A stretch of 64,000 nucleotides of DNA from Stenotrophomonas sp. ASS1 (lineage in GTDB: Bacteria > Pseudomonadota > Gammaproteobacteria > Xanthomonadales > Xanthomonadaceae), in NCBI RefSeq assembly GCF_004346925.1, contig NZ_CP031167.1:248001-312000 (forward strand). Reading direction: 5' to 3'. Shown here in pieces: positions 24,378 through 33,627 of this stretch. The number at the start of each line of letters is the position of its first letter. Positions within the stretch are counted from its first letter, which is position 1. The position numbers and the translations under genes are program-made. Below the pieces are notes generated by a model. That model was not told where the DNA came from. It worked only from the letters and a program-made list of their open reading frames with translations, and did no database searches.

Positions 24378-25700
24378 TCAGGTTTCGCGCAGCGCCGTGG
24401 TGATGGGTAAACGTGCCGCGTGCAGCGCCGGGAACAGGCCGCCGACCAGGCCGATGCCCAGCGCCCATTTCAGGCCGGTCCACAGCAGTTCCGGCGACAC
24501 ATGGAACTTGAACACCACTGCGCTGAAGTTGCTGCCGATGGTGGACACGCTGTAGCCATTGAACAGCAGCCATGCCACTGCGCAACCGAGCAGGCCGCCG
24601 AGCAGGGCCAGCAGCATCGTCTCCAGCATCACCGCCGTCACCACCGGCAGGCCGCGGAAGCCGATCGCGCGCATGGTGGCGATCTCGCGCGCGCGCGTGG
24701 CCACTGCTGCATACATGGTGTTGAGCGCACCGAACACCGCACCCACCGCCATGATGGTGCCGATCACCTTGCCGAGGATGTCGATCAGCTTGGTCAGGCC
24801 ACCGCCCTGCTTGCTGTAGTACACGCGGGTGGTTTCCACGTCCAGTTTCAGGCGCGGGTCGGCAGCGACGGCGGCCTTGAACTGCTCGAAGCCGGGCTTG
24901 CCATCGGTGCGCACGCTGATCGACTGCCACGCACTGCGCTGGTAGGTGGTGGCCAGCGTATCGGCGTCGGTCCACAGTTCCGAATCGTGTGCATCGCCGG
25001 TGGCGAACACACCGACCACGGTCCAGGTCTGGTTGCCCAGCGTCAGCGTCTTGCCAACGTCCAGATCGCGGAACTGGCCCTTGGCGCCCTGGCCGACCAC
25101 GATCTCGCGCAGGCCGGTGGCGAACGTGCGGCCTTCGACGATCTTGACCTTGTCATGCACCGCCCACGCCTGCGGGCCGACGCCGCGGAATTGCGCATTG
25201 ACGTCGGTACCGTCGGACTTTGACACCAGGTTGACCACCTGCGACAGCTCCGGTGACAGCAACGGCCGGCCTTCGGCATCGCGGCTGATGCCGGGCAGGG
25301 TGGACAGCGTGGGTACCTGCTCGCGGGTGATGACCGAGTTGGTTTCGGCCTGCGAGCCGCCACGCAGCACGATGGCAGTGGTGTCATCGCCGGTGTTGTT
25401 GAGCGTGGCCTGGAAGCCTTCGCCCATCGCCAGCATCGCCACCAGCACGCCGACCACGCCAGCGATGCCGACCACGATCACCGAGGACGCGCCCCAGCGC
25501 TGCGGCAGGCTGGCCACGCCGATGCGGGTGGCGGCCAGTGCAAGTCGCCCACCGCGGGTCAGCAGCAGCCACAGTGCCACCAGCACGGCCACGGCCAGCA
25601 CGCCGATCCACGGCAGGCCGATCCACAGCACCAGGCCGAGCACCAGCAGCAGCACCGTCACGCCGTTGCCCAGCCACTTCTTGAGTTTGCTCTTGAACAT
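24378..25700 (-). CDS. ABC transporter permease, MacB/FtsX type
   Basis: A 440-residue permease. An extended N-terminal hydrophobic region (VTVLLLVLGLVLWIG then VLAVAVLVALWLLL) precedes the MacB-type periplasmic core domain (about residues 70-290). The FtsX region follows with IDILGKVIGTIMAVGAVFGALNTMYAAV, ATRAREIATMRAIGFRG and a final helix pair. The two extra N-terminal helices are unusual for this family. Last gene of a four-gene operon (adaptor, ATPase, permease, permease), 13 bp after the other permease. Such systems export small molecules or move lipoproteins; substrate unknown. Confidence 0.9.
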   Translation of the reverse strand: MFKSKLKKWLGNGVTVLLLVLGLVLWIGLPWIGVLAVAVLVALWLLLTRGGRLALAATRIGVASLPQRWGASSVIVVGIAGVVGVLVAMLAMGEGFQATLNNTGDDTTAIVLRGGSQAETNSVITREQVPTLSTLPGISRDAEGRPLLSPELSQVVNLVSKSDGTDVNAQFRGVGPQAWAVHDKVKIVEGRTFATGLREIVVGQGAKGQFRDLDVGKTLTLGNQTWTVVGVFATGDAHDSELWTDADTLATTYQRSAWQSISVRTDGKPGFEQFKAAVAADPRLKLDVETTRVYYSKQGGGLTKLIDILGKVIGTIMAVGAVFGALNTMYAAVATRAREIATMRAIGFRGLPVVTAVMLETMLLALLGGLLGCAVAWLLFNGYSVSTIGSNFSAVVFKFHVSPELLWTGLKWALGIGLVGGLFPALHAARLPITTALRET

Positions 25701-25713
25701 GTCTGCGTTCTCC

Positions 25714-26871
25714 TCAGCGGCCGGCCAGTGCGTCGACGATCTTCAGGCGCTTGGCACGCAGCGCCGGCAACAAGCCGACGATGATGCCGATCACCACGAT
25801 CAGGCCCAGCCCCATCAGCCAGGTCGGCGTCGGCACGTGCGGCGGCAGCATGCCGATGCTCTTCGGGCTGATGACCGGCAGGATCAGCGCGGCTAGGCCC
25901 ATGCCGATCAGGCCACCCAGGCCGATCAGCAGCACCGACTCCACCATCACCAGGGTCAGCACGGTGCTGTCCTTGAAGCCCAGCGTCTTCAACGTGGCCA
26001 GTTCGGGCACGCGCTCGCGCACCGCCTGCGCCATGGTGTTGCCGGTCAACAGCAGCAGGGTGAAGAACACCGCGCCCATGATCGACGTGACGATCATGCC
26101 GATGTCGGCAAACTGCTTGACGAACGCCTGCTGGAACGCCGATTCGGTCTGGGTCTTGGTCTCGTGGTCGGAGTTGGCCGAGATCGCATCGATGGCCTGC
26201 GCCACCCGCGAGGACTGGTCCGGGTTGTCCAGCGTCACCGTGTACCAGCTCACCTGGTTCTTGATGTAGTCGTTGGATTCATCGAAGTACTTCCAGTTCA
26301 TCATCAGCTGGCGTTCTTCGTTGGCGGCCAGCGCACGGTCCTTGGAGCGGTAGATGCCCTTCAGCTCCAGCGGCCAGTCGTTGCTGCCGCCACGCGGGAA
26401 GATGGTTGCCTGCAGCGGGATGGTGTCGCCGATCTTCCAGCCGAACTGCTTGGCCAGGGTCTCGCCGACGATGGCACCGGTGCGGGTCTGTTTCCAGTCC
26501 TCCAGCTGTGCCGGATCGATCTGCAGCTCGCGGTAGACATCGAAGTAGTTGGGTGACACCGAGAAGTTCGGGAAGAAGTTCTTCGGGTCCTGGTAGATGC
26601 CGCCGAACCACATGCCGTAGGCCACGTCGCGCACGCCGGCCACCTGCCGCACCTGGGCTTCCAGACGGATCGGCAGCGACTGGGTGATCGACAGCCGCGA
26701 GGCGACCACCAGCCGGTTGGCGCCTTCCACGCTGCCGCCGGAGGTGAATGCCACGCGTACCGAATCGAGCATGCCGAACAGCAGGAACGCGGCCACCACC
26801 GAAAGCAGGGTCAGCAATGTACGGGTGCGGCTGCGGAACAGCTGCGCCCACACCAACGAGAAATATTTCAT
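25714..26871 (-). CDS. ABC transporter permease, MacB/FtsX type
   Basis: A 385-residue permease with the standard layout: one N-terminal helix ([21 protein letters not shown]), a periplasmic MacB core (about residues 45-255) and three C-terminal helices with [20 protein letters not shown], the FtsX cytoplasmic loop. It begins [20 protein letters not shown] at 26871, 14 bp after the ATPase gene. Two different permeases in one operon suggest a heterodimeric transporter. Confidence 0.9.
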   Translation of the reverse strand: MKYFSLVWAQLFRSRTRTLLTLLSVVAAFLLFGMLDSVRVAFTSGGSVEGANRLVVASRLSITQSLPIRLEAQVRQVAGVRDVAYGMWFGGIYQDPKNFFPNFSVSPNYFDVYRELQIDPAQLEDWKQTRTGAIVGETLAKQFGWKIGDTIPLQATIFPRGGSNDWPLELKGIYRSKDRALAANEERQLMMNWKYFDESNDYIKNQVSWYTVTLDNPDQSSRVAQAIDAISANSDHETKTQTESAFQQAFVKQFADIGMIVTSIMGAVFFTLLLLTGNTMAQAVRERVPELATLKTLGFKDSTVLTLVMVESVLLIGLGGLIGMGLAALILPVISPKSIGMLPPHVPTPTWLMGLGLIVVIGIIVGLLPALRAKRLKIVDALAGR

Positions 26872-26885
26872 CGCCGTGGCCTCCG

Positions 26886-27575
<690 letters not shown>

Positions 27576-27677
27576 GGGTGGTTCTCCACGGAAGGCGGGA
27601 AACGGGGAAGCGCACCTGCGGTGGCCGCAGGCGTGCGTCGAGCGGTGTTGCCGGCGGCGCCCGCAGGCGCCAGGCCG

Positions 27678-28940
27678 TTACTGCGCTTGTTTCTGTTGCA
27701 CCTTGGCGCCGTCGCGCAGGGTGTCCGGCGGGTTCACCACCACCGATTCACCCGCGCTCACGCCCTTGAGGATCTGGCGATCCTTGCCCATCGCCTGGCC
27801 AGCCTCGACCGTGCGCTGCTGCACGCGGCTCTCGTCACCCAGCACGAAGGCCACCGATGCGCCCTCGCGCTGGACCACGGCGCCACCTGGCACGCGCACG
27901 CCTTGCGGCTTGGCGGCCGCCTGCGGCTGTGCCTGTTCCAGGAAGCTGACCCGCACGCCCATCTCCGGCACGATGCGCGGGTCCTTCACCTTCAGCGCCA
28001 CGCGTACTTTCACCGTGGCCTTGCCGCGGTCGGCGGTGGGGATGATGGCGATGACCTCGCCGGGAATCTTCCATTCCGGGTAGGCATTGAGCGTGGCTTC
28101 CACCGGCATCTTCGGCTGCACGCGGCCGATGAAGGCTTCGCCGACCTCGACTTCGATCTCCAGCGAGTCCATGTCGACGATGGTGCCGATGCCGGTGCGG
28201 GTGAAGCCGCCGCCGGCCGACAGCGGCGAAACGATTTCGCCGGGCTGCGCAGCCTTGGCGGTGACCACGCCGGAGAACGGCGCGCGCACGATGTTGTTGT
28301 CCACGCCCAGGTCGGCGATGGCCAGCTGGTCGTTGGCCACCTTGACGTTGCGCTGTGCGGTGTCCAGCTGGGCACGCAGGCTGTCGCGCTGGGCCACCGC
28401 CTGGTCGTACTGCGAGCGCGACACCAGCTGCTGGCCGACCAGTGCCTGCAGGCGGCTGGCTTCGGCGGCGGCCTGCTTCTGCTGTGCCTCCAGACCGGCC
28501 ACCTGGCTGCGTGCGGCCTGCAGCTGCGAGGCATACAGGCTGCGCTGCGCGTCGGCATCGATCGGGTCCAGCGTGGCCATGATCTGGCCCTGCTCCACGC
28601 GCATGCCTTCCTCGATCATCACCTCGCGAACCTTGCCGGTGATCTTGGCCGAGACGGTGGCCATGCGCCGCGCAACTACATAGCCGCTGGCGTCGAGCAC
28701 CGAACTGCTGGCGTTGCCCTGCTGGATGGCCACCGCAGGTGCGGTTTCCACGTCTACCGCCGGCGTACGCCCGAACAGGGCGAAAGCGACAGCGGCCAGC
28801 AGCAACACGACCACGATGATCGCGATCCACAGCCAGCGGCGGCCACCACCACTGCCACTCCCTCCGGAGGCGGGCGGCGGGGACTTGCGGTCGATACGGA
28901 GTTCCTTCAACAGCTCGGCAGAAGCGTTCATTCGTTCCAT
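27678..28940 (-). CDS. periplasmic adaptor (HlyD/MacA-like) of the ABC exporter
   Basis: A 420-residue membrane-fusion protein. A single N-terminal anchor (WLWIAIIVVVLLLAAVAFALF) follows a Gly/Ser-rich start. VLDASGYVVARRMATVSAKITGKV is the first lipoyl half, a long coiled-coil hairpin (about residues 125-205, rich in Gln, Ala and Leu) follows, then APFSGVVTAKAAQPGEIVSP is the second half and a beta-barrel and membrane-proximal domain complete it. It links the inner-membrane transporter to an outer-membrane channel; no TolC-type gene is near. First gene of the operon. The start may be ATG at 28940 or 28931. Confidence 0.9.
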   Translation of the reverse strand: MERMNASAELLKELRIDRKSPPPASGGSGSGGGRRWLWIAIIVVVLLLAAVAFALFGRTPAVDVETAPAVAIQQGNASSSVLDASGYVVARRMATVSAKITGKVREVMIEEGMRVEQGQIMATLDPIDADAQRSLYASQLQAARSQVAGLEAQQKQAAAEASRLQALVGQQLVSRSQYDQAVAQRDSLRAQLDTAQRNVKVANDQLAIADLGVDNNIVRAPFSGVVTAKAAQPGEIVSPLSAGGGFTRTGIGTIVDMDSLEIEVEVGEAFIGRVQPKMPVEATLNAYPEWKIPGEVIAIIPTADRGKATVKVRVALKVKDPRIVPEMGVRVSFLEQAQPQAAAKPQGVRVPGGAVVQREGASVAFVLGDESRVQQRTVEAGQAMGKDRQILKGVSAGESVVVNPPDTLRDGAKVQQKQAQ

Positions 28941-29039
28941 CACAGGCGTTCGGGCGGGTGTGACCGGAAGGGCGGACGGCGGCGGTTCCGGCGGTGGAGC
29001 GTGCGGCACAGCATGAAGGCAGGCACAGCGATGACGGCA

Positions 29040-29053
29040 GTGACAGCTGTCAC
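29040..29053. promoter_or_regulatory. 14-bp palindrome in a divergent promoter region
   Basis: GTGACAGCTGTCAC is a perfect palindrome in the 163-bp gap between the two divergent ABC-export operons (28941-29103). It is flanked by ATGACGGCA and GATGACACTGAC, which repeat the TGAC word. A binding site for a dimeric regulator, perhaps the DesR-like protein encoded downstream, is an inference. Confidence 0.5.
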
Positions 29054-29103
29054 CCGATGACACTGACGGCGGCAACTGCGAAATGTGACCACGGCGGCAC
29101 AGG

Positions 29104-30030
29104 ATGGCAACGTCCCCGCTACCGGTACCGCCCATGGATCCGATCGCCCCGTCGCTGGCCCGCCTGCAGCAGGTGCAGGTGCGTTACCGCGACCATACCG
29201 CCCTGCATGGCATCGACCTGCAGGTACGCGCTGGCCAGGTGCTGGCGCTGCTGGGCCGCAACGGTGCCGGCAAGAGTACCGCGATCAGCGTGCTGTTGGG
29301 TCTGCGCCGCGCCGACGCCGGACAGGTCGAGCTGCTTGGCGGTGACCCGCAGCAGCGCGCCAGCCGTATCGGCCTGGGCGTGATGCTGCAGAGCACCAGC
29401 CTGCCGCCGATGCTGCGGGTGGACGAACTGGTGGTGCAGGCCAGCGCCTGCTATCCCGACCCGATGCCGCTGCAGGAGGTACTGCAGCGCGCCGGCCTGC
29501 AGGCGCTCGCGCGCCGCCGCTATGGCCAGCTCTCCGGCGGCCAGCAGCGTGCCGTGCAGTTCGCCATCGCCCTGTGTGGCCGCCCACGCGTGCTGTTCCT
29601 GGACGAGCCCACCACCGGCCTGGACATCCAGGCGCGGCAGGCGATGTGGCAGGCGATCCGGCAGCTGGTGGCCGAAGGCTGTGGTGCGCTGCTGACCACC
29701 CATTACCTGGAGGAAGCCGAAGCGCTGGCGCAGCAGGTGGTGGTGCTGGAGCAGGGCCGGGTACTGGCCGACGCGCCGCTGAGCGAGCTGCGCCTGGCCG
29801 ATCGGCCGCGCCGCATCCGCTGCCGCAGCGGGTTGCCCATTGCGGACGTGCAGCAGTGGCCGGGCGTGCAGCAGGTGCAGCGCGACGGCGAGCACCTGCA
29901 GCTGCTGGCGAGCCCGGCCGAGCCGGTGGTGGCACGCCTGCTGGCCGCCGACGCGCAGCTGCGCGAGCTGGAAGTACAGGGCGCGGCGCTGGCCGACGCC
30001 TTCCTCGACATGACCCGGGAGGCCGCATGA
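29104..30030 (+). CDS. ABC-2 exporter ATP-binding protein
   Basis: A 308-residue ATPase of the drug/lipid-export class. Walker A LGRNGAGKSTAISVL, signature LSGGQQRAVQFAIAL, Walker B VLFLDEPTTGLD and H-loop LTTHYLEEAEAL are intact. A C-terminal extension of about 80 residues (after residue 230) is typical of the CcmA/DrrA-like group. The start could be ATG at 29104 or at 29134 (MDPIAPSL), neither with a good ribosome binding site. It overlaps the permease gene by 4 bp and heads an operon that also encodes a DesK/DesR-type two-component system. Confidence 0.9.
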   Translation: MATSPLPVPPMDPIAPSLARLQQVQVRYRDHTALHGIDLQVRAGQVLALLGRNGAGKSTAISVLLGLRRADAGQVELLGGDPQQRASRIGLGVMLQSTSLPPMLRVDELVVQASACYPDPMPLQEVLQRAGLQALARRRYGQLSGGQQRAVQFAIALCGRPRVLFLDEPTTGLDIQARQAMWQAIRQLVAEGCGALLTTHYLEEAEALAQQVVVLEQGRVLADAPLSELRLADRPRRIRCRSGLPIADVQQWPGVQQVQRDGEHLQLLASPAEPVVARLLAADAQLRELEVQGAALADAFLDMTREAA

Positions 30031-30803
30031 ACACCCTTGTCCGTACCACCGGATTGCCGCTGCCTGCATGGCGCCAGGCACTACGTCCGTACCGCGCCGA
30101 GCTGATGGCCGAACTGCGCCGCGCCTGGCGCACGCCGGCGTTCGCGGTGCCCTCGTTGCTGTTCCCGGTGCTGTTCTATCTGCTGTTCGGCGTGCTGCTG
30201 GGGCGTGGTCACGCGCCGCTGTACCTGCTGGCCACCTACTGCGTGTTCGGTGCGATGGCCCCGGCCCTGTTCGGCTTCGGCGTGCAGCTGGCGCTGGACC
30301 GGGAAGGCGGCCTGCTGACCCTCAAGCGCGCGCTGCCGATGCCGGCGGCGGCACCGCTGCTGGCGCGGCTGGCGATGGCGGTGATGTTCGCGCTGCTGGT
30401 GGCGTCGTTGCTGATCGGCGTGGCGTTTGTGCTCGGTGGTGTGCAGCTGCACGCCCTGCAGGTGCTGCAGCTGCTGGCGGTGGCGGGCCTGGCGGCGCTG
30501 CCGCTGGGGGCGATCGGCCTGCTGATCGGCAGCCATGTCAGTGCCAGCGCGGCACCGGCGATGGTCAACCTGGTCTACCTGCCGCTGGCCCTGCTGTCGG
30601 GCCTGTGGCTGCCGCTGTCGGCGCTGCCCACGCTGTTCTCGACGATGGCCCCACTGTGGCCGACCTGGCATCTGGCGCAGCTGGCGCTGCCGGTGGTCGG
30701 GCTGCCGTCGGTGGGCAGCGTGGCCGGCCATCTGCTGGTGCTGCTGGCGGTCACGGTGGTCGCGCTGCTGCTGGCACGCCGTCGCCTGCGCCGGATCGGC
30801 TGA
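30027..30803 (+). CDS. ABC-2 type permease
   Basis: A 258-residue membrane protein with six hydrophobic segments in the ABC-2 pattern: FAVPSLLFPVLFYLLFGVLL, YLLATYCVFGAMAPALFGFG, and after the ALPMPAAAPLLARLAMA coupling region, LLVASLLIGVAFVL, LLAVAGLAALPLGAIGLLIG, MVNLVYLPLALLSGLWLPL and a final helix. PLALLSGLWLPLSALP is the usual ABC-2 signature region. It starts within the ATPase stop codon (ATGA) and lies 6 bp before the sensor kinase gene. Confidence 0.9.
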   Translation: MNTLVRTTGLPLPAWRQALRPYRAELMAELRRAWRTPAFAVPSLLFPVLFYLLFGVLLGRGHAPLYLLATYCVFGAMAPALFGFGVQLALDREGGLLTLKRALPMPAAAPLLARLAMAVMFALLVASLLIGVAFVLGGVQLHALQVLQLLAVAGLAALPLGAIGLLIGSHVSASAAPAMVNLVYLPLALLSGLWLPLSALPTLFSTMAPLWPTWHLAQLALPVVGLPSVGSVAGHLLVLLAVTVVALLLARRRLRRIG

Positions 30804-30809
30804 ACTGGC

Positions 30810-32024
30810 ATGATCGGCAGCGATCGTCCTCGCCTGGATTCTCCCGTGTCGTCGAGCTGGCTTGCGTCCCTGCTGCGCCCCGCACCGGATTCGGCGGTGG
30901 CCGAGCTGCTGCGACGTGGCAAGTCGCCCTGGAGCGGAGCGATCCACCTGCTGTGGTCGGTATGGATCTTCCTCACCCCGGTGCTGGGCAATGGCTTCAC
31001 GCTGCGCTGGCTGCTGCTGACCCTGCTCAGCTATCCGTTGTTCCTGCTGCTCTATGCCAGGGTGATGCTGTCGCCACGGCACCATGGGTGGCGCTATGCG
31101 CTGGGCATGATCGTGCTGGCGCTGGTACTGCTGCCCTGGTACCCCTCGGGACTGAGCTACTTCGTGTTCGGCTGCGTGATGATCCGCATGAGCGGGCGCA
31201 GCAGCTGGTGGGCGTACCTGCTGCAGCTGACCGCGCTGAACCTGCTGTTCTGCGGCACCGCGCTGTACTTCGGCTATCCGTGGCAGGCCATGGTGTGGAT
31301 GCCGGCGGTGTCGTTCATCGTCGGGCTGGTGGTGAACGTGGAGGCCCTGAGCCAGCAGCGCGACGTTGCCCTGCAGCTGTCGCAGGACGAGGTGCGGCGA
31401 CTGGCCACCACCGCCGAGCGCGAGCGTATCGGCCGCGACCTGCACGACCTGCTGGGGCACACGCTGTCGCTGATCACGCTGAAGCTGGAGCTGGCACGCA
31501 AGCTCTACGATCGCGATGACGCGCGTGCACGGCAGGAGATCGGCGAGGCCGAGGACATTGCACGCGAAGCGCTGGCACAGGTGCGCAGTGCAGTGACCGG
31601 CATCCGCGCCAGTGATCTGGCGGGGGAACTGGCGTCGGCGCGTCTGCTGCTGGAATGCCAGCAGGTGCACCTGCAGTACACGGCGCCGCCAGCGATGCCG
31701 GTGGAGGTGGAACGCGGGCTGGCGCTGGTGTTGCGCGAGGCCGCCACCAACATCGTGCGCCATGCGCAGGCGACCCGGGTGCAGGTGGATTTCATGCTTG
31801 AGGACCGACAGTTGGAGATGCAGATACGCGATGACGGCCGTGGCGGCGTGCAGGCCGAGGGCAATGGGTTGAGTGGCATGCGTGAGCGGGCCGCAGCACT
31901 GGGTGGCCAGTTGACGCTGCAGTCGCCGCGCGGGGCGGGCACCGTGCTGACGGTACGCGTGCCGTTGATGGCCGCGACCACGCCGCTGTCGCCCACGTCG
32001 TTGGCGCAGGACGGTGCCGCATGA
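30810..32024 (+). CDS. sensor histidine kinase, DesK/NarL type
   Basis: A 404-residue membrane kinase. The N-terminal half has about five to six hydrophobic segments (residues 45-175), like the thermosensor DesK. The dimerisation domain carries ERERIGRDLHDLLGHTLSLI, with the phosphoacceptor His in RDLHD, and the ATPase domain has REAATNIVRHAQA (N box), IRDDGRGG and GNGLSGMRERAAAL (G box). DesK in Bacillus senses membrane thickness and controls a desaturase; here the neighbouring ABC-2 pump is the probable target. It overlaps the response regulator gene by 4 bp. Confidence 0.9.
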   Translation: MIGSDRPRLDSPVSSSWLASLLRPAPDSAVAELLRRGKSPWSGAIHLLWSVWIFLTPVLGNGFTLRWLLLTLLSYPLFLLLYARVMLSPRHHGWRYALGMIVLALVLLPWYPSGLSYFVFGCVMIRMSGRSSWWAYLLQLTALNLLFCGTALYFGYPWQAMVWMPAVSFIVGLVVNVEALSQQRDVALQLSQDEVRRLATTAERERIGRDLHDLLGHTLSLITLKLELARKLYDRDDARARQEIGEAEDIAREALAQVRSAVTGIRASDLAGELASARLLLECQQVHLQYTAPPAMPVEVERGLALVLREAATNIVRHAQATRVQVDFMLEDRQLEMQIRDDGRGGVQAEGNGLSGMRERAAALGGQLTLQSPRGAGTVLTVRVPLMAATTPLSPTSLAQDGAA

Positions 32025-32623
32025 TCCGCATCCTGCTGGCCGAAGACCAGGCCATGGTTCGCGGTGCGTTGTCGGCGCTGCTCGGCCTGGAGCCGGACAT
32101 CGAAGTGCTGGGCAGCGCCGCCGATGGCGAAACCGCGTGGCGGATGCTGCAGCAGCTGCAGCCGGACATTCTGGTCACCGACATCGAGATGCCTGGCTTG
32201 TCCGGTCTGGAACTGGCGCAGCGCATCGCCCGCCACGAACTGCCGATCAAGGTGGTGATCGTGACCACCTTCGCCCGCGCCGGTTTCCTGCGCCGCGCGC
32301 TGGAAGCTGGCGTGCTGGGCTACCTGCTGAAGGACGCACCGGCCGAGAACCTGGCCGATGCCCTGCGCAAGGTGAAGCAGGGCATCCGTGCGATCGACCC
32401 GCAGCTGGCACTGGATGCGTGGTCGCAGGCCGACCCGCTGACCGACCGCGAACGCCGCGTGCTGCGGCTGGCGGGCGAGGGCCGTACCGCCAGCGAGATT
32501 GCCGAGCAGCTGGGGTTGTCGCACGGTACGGTGCGCAATTACCTGTCCGAGTGCATCGGCAAGCTGGGTGTGGCCAATCGCATCGAGGCGTACCGGCTGG
32601 CGCGGCAGAAGGGGTGGTTGTAG
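32021..32623 (+). CDS. response regulator, DesR/NarL type
   Basis: A 200-residue regulator. The receiver has the acidic pair ED (residues 8-9), phosphoacceptor Asp54 (ILVTDIEMPG) and Lys104 (YLLKDAP). The C-terminal LuxR-type HTH is LTDRERRVLRLAGEGRTASE with SHGTVRNYLSECIGKLGVAN. It is coupled to the kinase gene and ends the ABC-2/DesKR operon. Probable targets are its own operon and perhaps the divergent one. Confidence 0.92.
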   Translation: MIRILLAEDQAMVRGALSALLGLEPDIEVLGSAADGETAWRMLQQLQPDILVTDIEMPGLSGLELAQRIARHELPIKVVIVTTFARAGFLRRALEAGVLGYLLKDAPAENLADALRKVKQGIRAIDPQLALDAWSQADPLTDRERRVLRLAGEGRTASEIAEQLGLSHGTVRNYLSECIGKLGVANRIEAYRLARQKGWL

Positions 32624-32650
32624 GGGCGGCCTGCTGTTCCCAATGATGTC

Positions 32651-33061
32651 GTTTCCGCGACCGCGGGTGGGTGTCACTTTCTTTGCTCGTGCAAAGAAAG
32701 TAACCAAAGAAACACGCCGCCAGAGCGCGAGCCGGTGCTACGCACCGGTGCCCTGCGCTTCTCGGGGAATCAGGGGACGGCGCCGAACTCGCTTCGCTCA
32801 AACACCGGCGCCTCTACGCCCCTGATTCCCCTGCGATGCTCGGCTCGCTAGAAGGCGGACCCAACGTCAAAAGCCACAGCTGCACCCAGTAGATCCACGC
32901 CATGCGTGGATGCTGTTGCTCTTGATCTTGACCTTCCAGTCCGCCTTCAAGCGAGCCGAGCACCGGAGTGCGAAGCACGCCGGCTCGCGGCCGGCGGAGC
33001 GTTTCTTTGGTTACTTTCTTTGCGCGCAAAGAAAGTGACACCCCTCCGCAGTCGCGGAAAC
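32651..33061. repeat. long nested inverted-repeat element
   Basis: Outer arms 32651-32713 and 33001-33061 are imperfect inverted copies of each other (both include a CTTTCTTTGC...GCAAAGAAAG hairpin and AACCAAAGAAAC). Inside, GGGGAATCAGGGG (32764-32776) pairs with 32819-32831, and 32839-32860 pairs with 32939-32960, enclosing a SMAG unit at 32889-32912. The 467-bp gap between the response regulator and cytochrome genes is filled by it, and I see no gene inside. Confidence 0.8.
32889..32912 (+). repeat. SMAG element, GTAGATCCACGC subtype
   Basis: GTAGATCCACGCCATGCGTG then GATG, with a perfect CCACGC/GCGTGG core, nested in the centre of the long inverted-repeat element. Confidence 0.82.
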
Positions 33062-33090
33062 AATCCGCCGGGAACGCCCGGCGAACCCTT

Positions 33091-33627
33091 TCAATCCTTC
33101 CCGCGCGCCATCGCCTGGAACACGCCATCGCGCCGCACCCACAGGTGGAACAGCGCCGCACCCACATGCATCAGCACCGTGGCGAACAACACATACGCCA
33201 GCAGGCTGTGCGCGTTGCGCAACGCGGCATACAGCGCCGGGGTATGCGGCACGATCGGCGGCAGGTGCAGGCCGCCCCAAAGCACGATCGGGTAACCGCC
33301 GGCCGAGAGCATCGCCCAGCCGATCAGCGGCATCGCCAGCATCAGCCCGTACAGCATCCAGTGCGACGCCTTGGCCGCCATCACCTGCCACACCGGAAGA
33401 TCCGCCGGCAGTGGCGGCGGGCGATGGCGCAGCCGGTTGTACAGGCGCAGCAGCACCAGTACGCCGATGGCGATGCCCAACGGGCGATGCAGATCGATCA
33501 GCATCGGCCGCAAGTGCAGCGAGGCGACCATGGTCACGCCGATGAACAGCATGGCGATGATCATCAGTGCCATGGACCAGTGCAGCACGCGCGCGAGCAG
33601 GTTGAAGTGGCCGTTGCCGGTGCTCAT
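33091..33627 (-). CDS. cytochrome b561
   Basis: A 178-residue diheme cytochrome with four membrane segments. Candidate heme-ligand histidines are visible in ARVLHWSMALMII, LIDLHRPLGIAIG, KASHWMLYGLMLAMP and RNAHSLLAYVLFATVLMHVG. The family passes electrons from the quinol pool to periplasmic acceptors. Its start overlaps the stop of the catalase-like peroxidase gene by 4 bp, so the two are co-translated and the cytochrome could supply electrons to the peroxidase. Confidence 0.93.
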   Translation of the reverse strand: MSTGNGHFNLLARVLHWSMALMIIAMLFIGVTMVASLHLRPMLIDLHRPLGIAIGVLVLLRLYNRLRHRPPPLPADLPVWQVMAAKASHWMLYGLMLAMPLIGWAMLSAGGYPIVLWGGLHLPPIVPHTPALYAALRNAHSLLAYVLFATVLMHVGAALFHLWVRRDGVFQAMARGKD

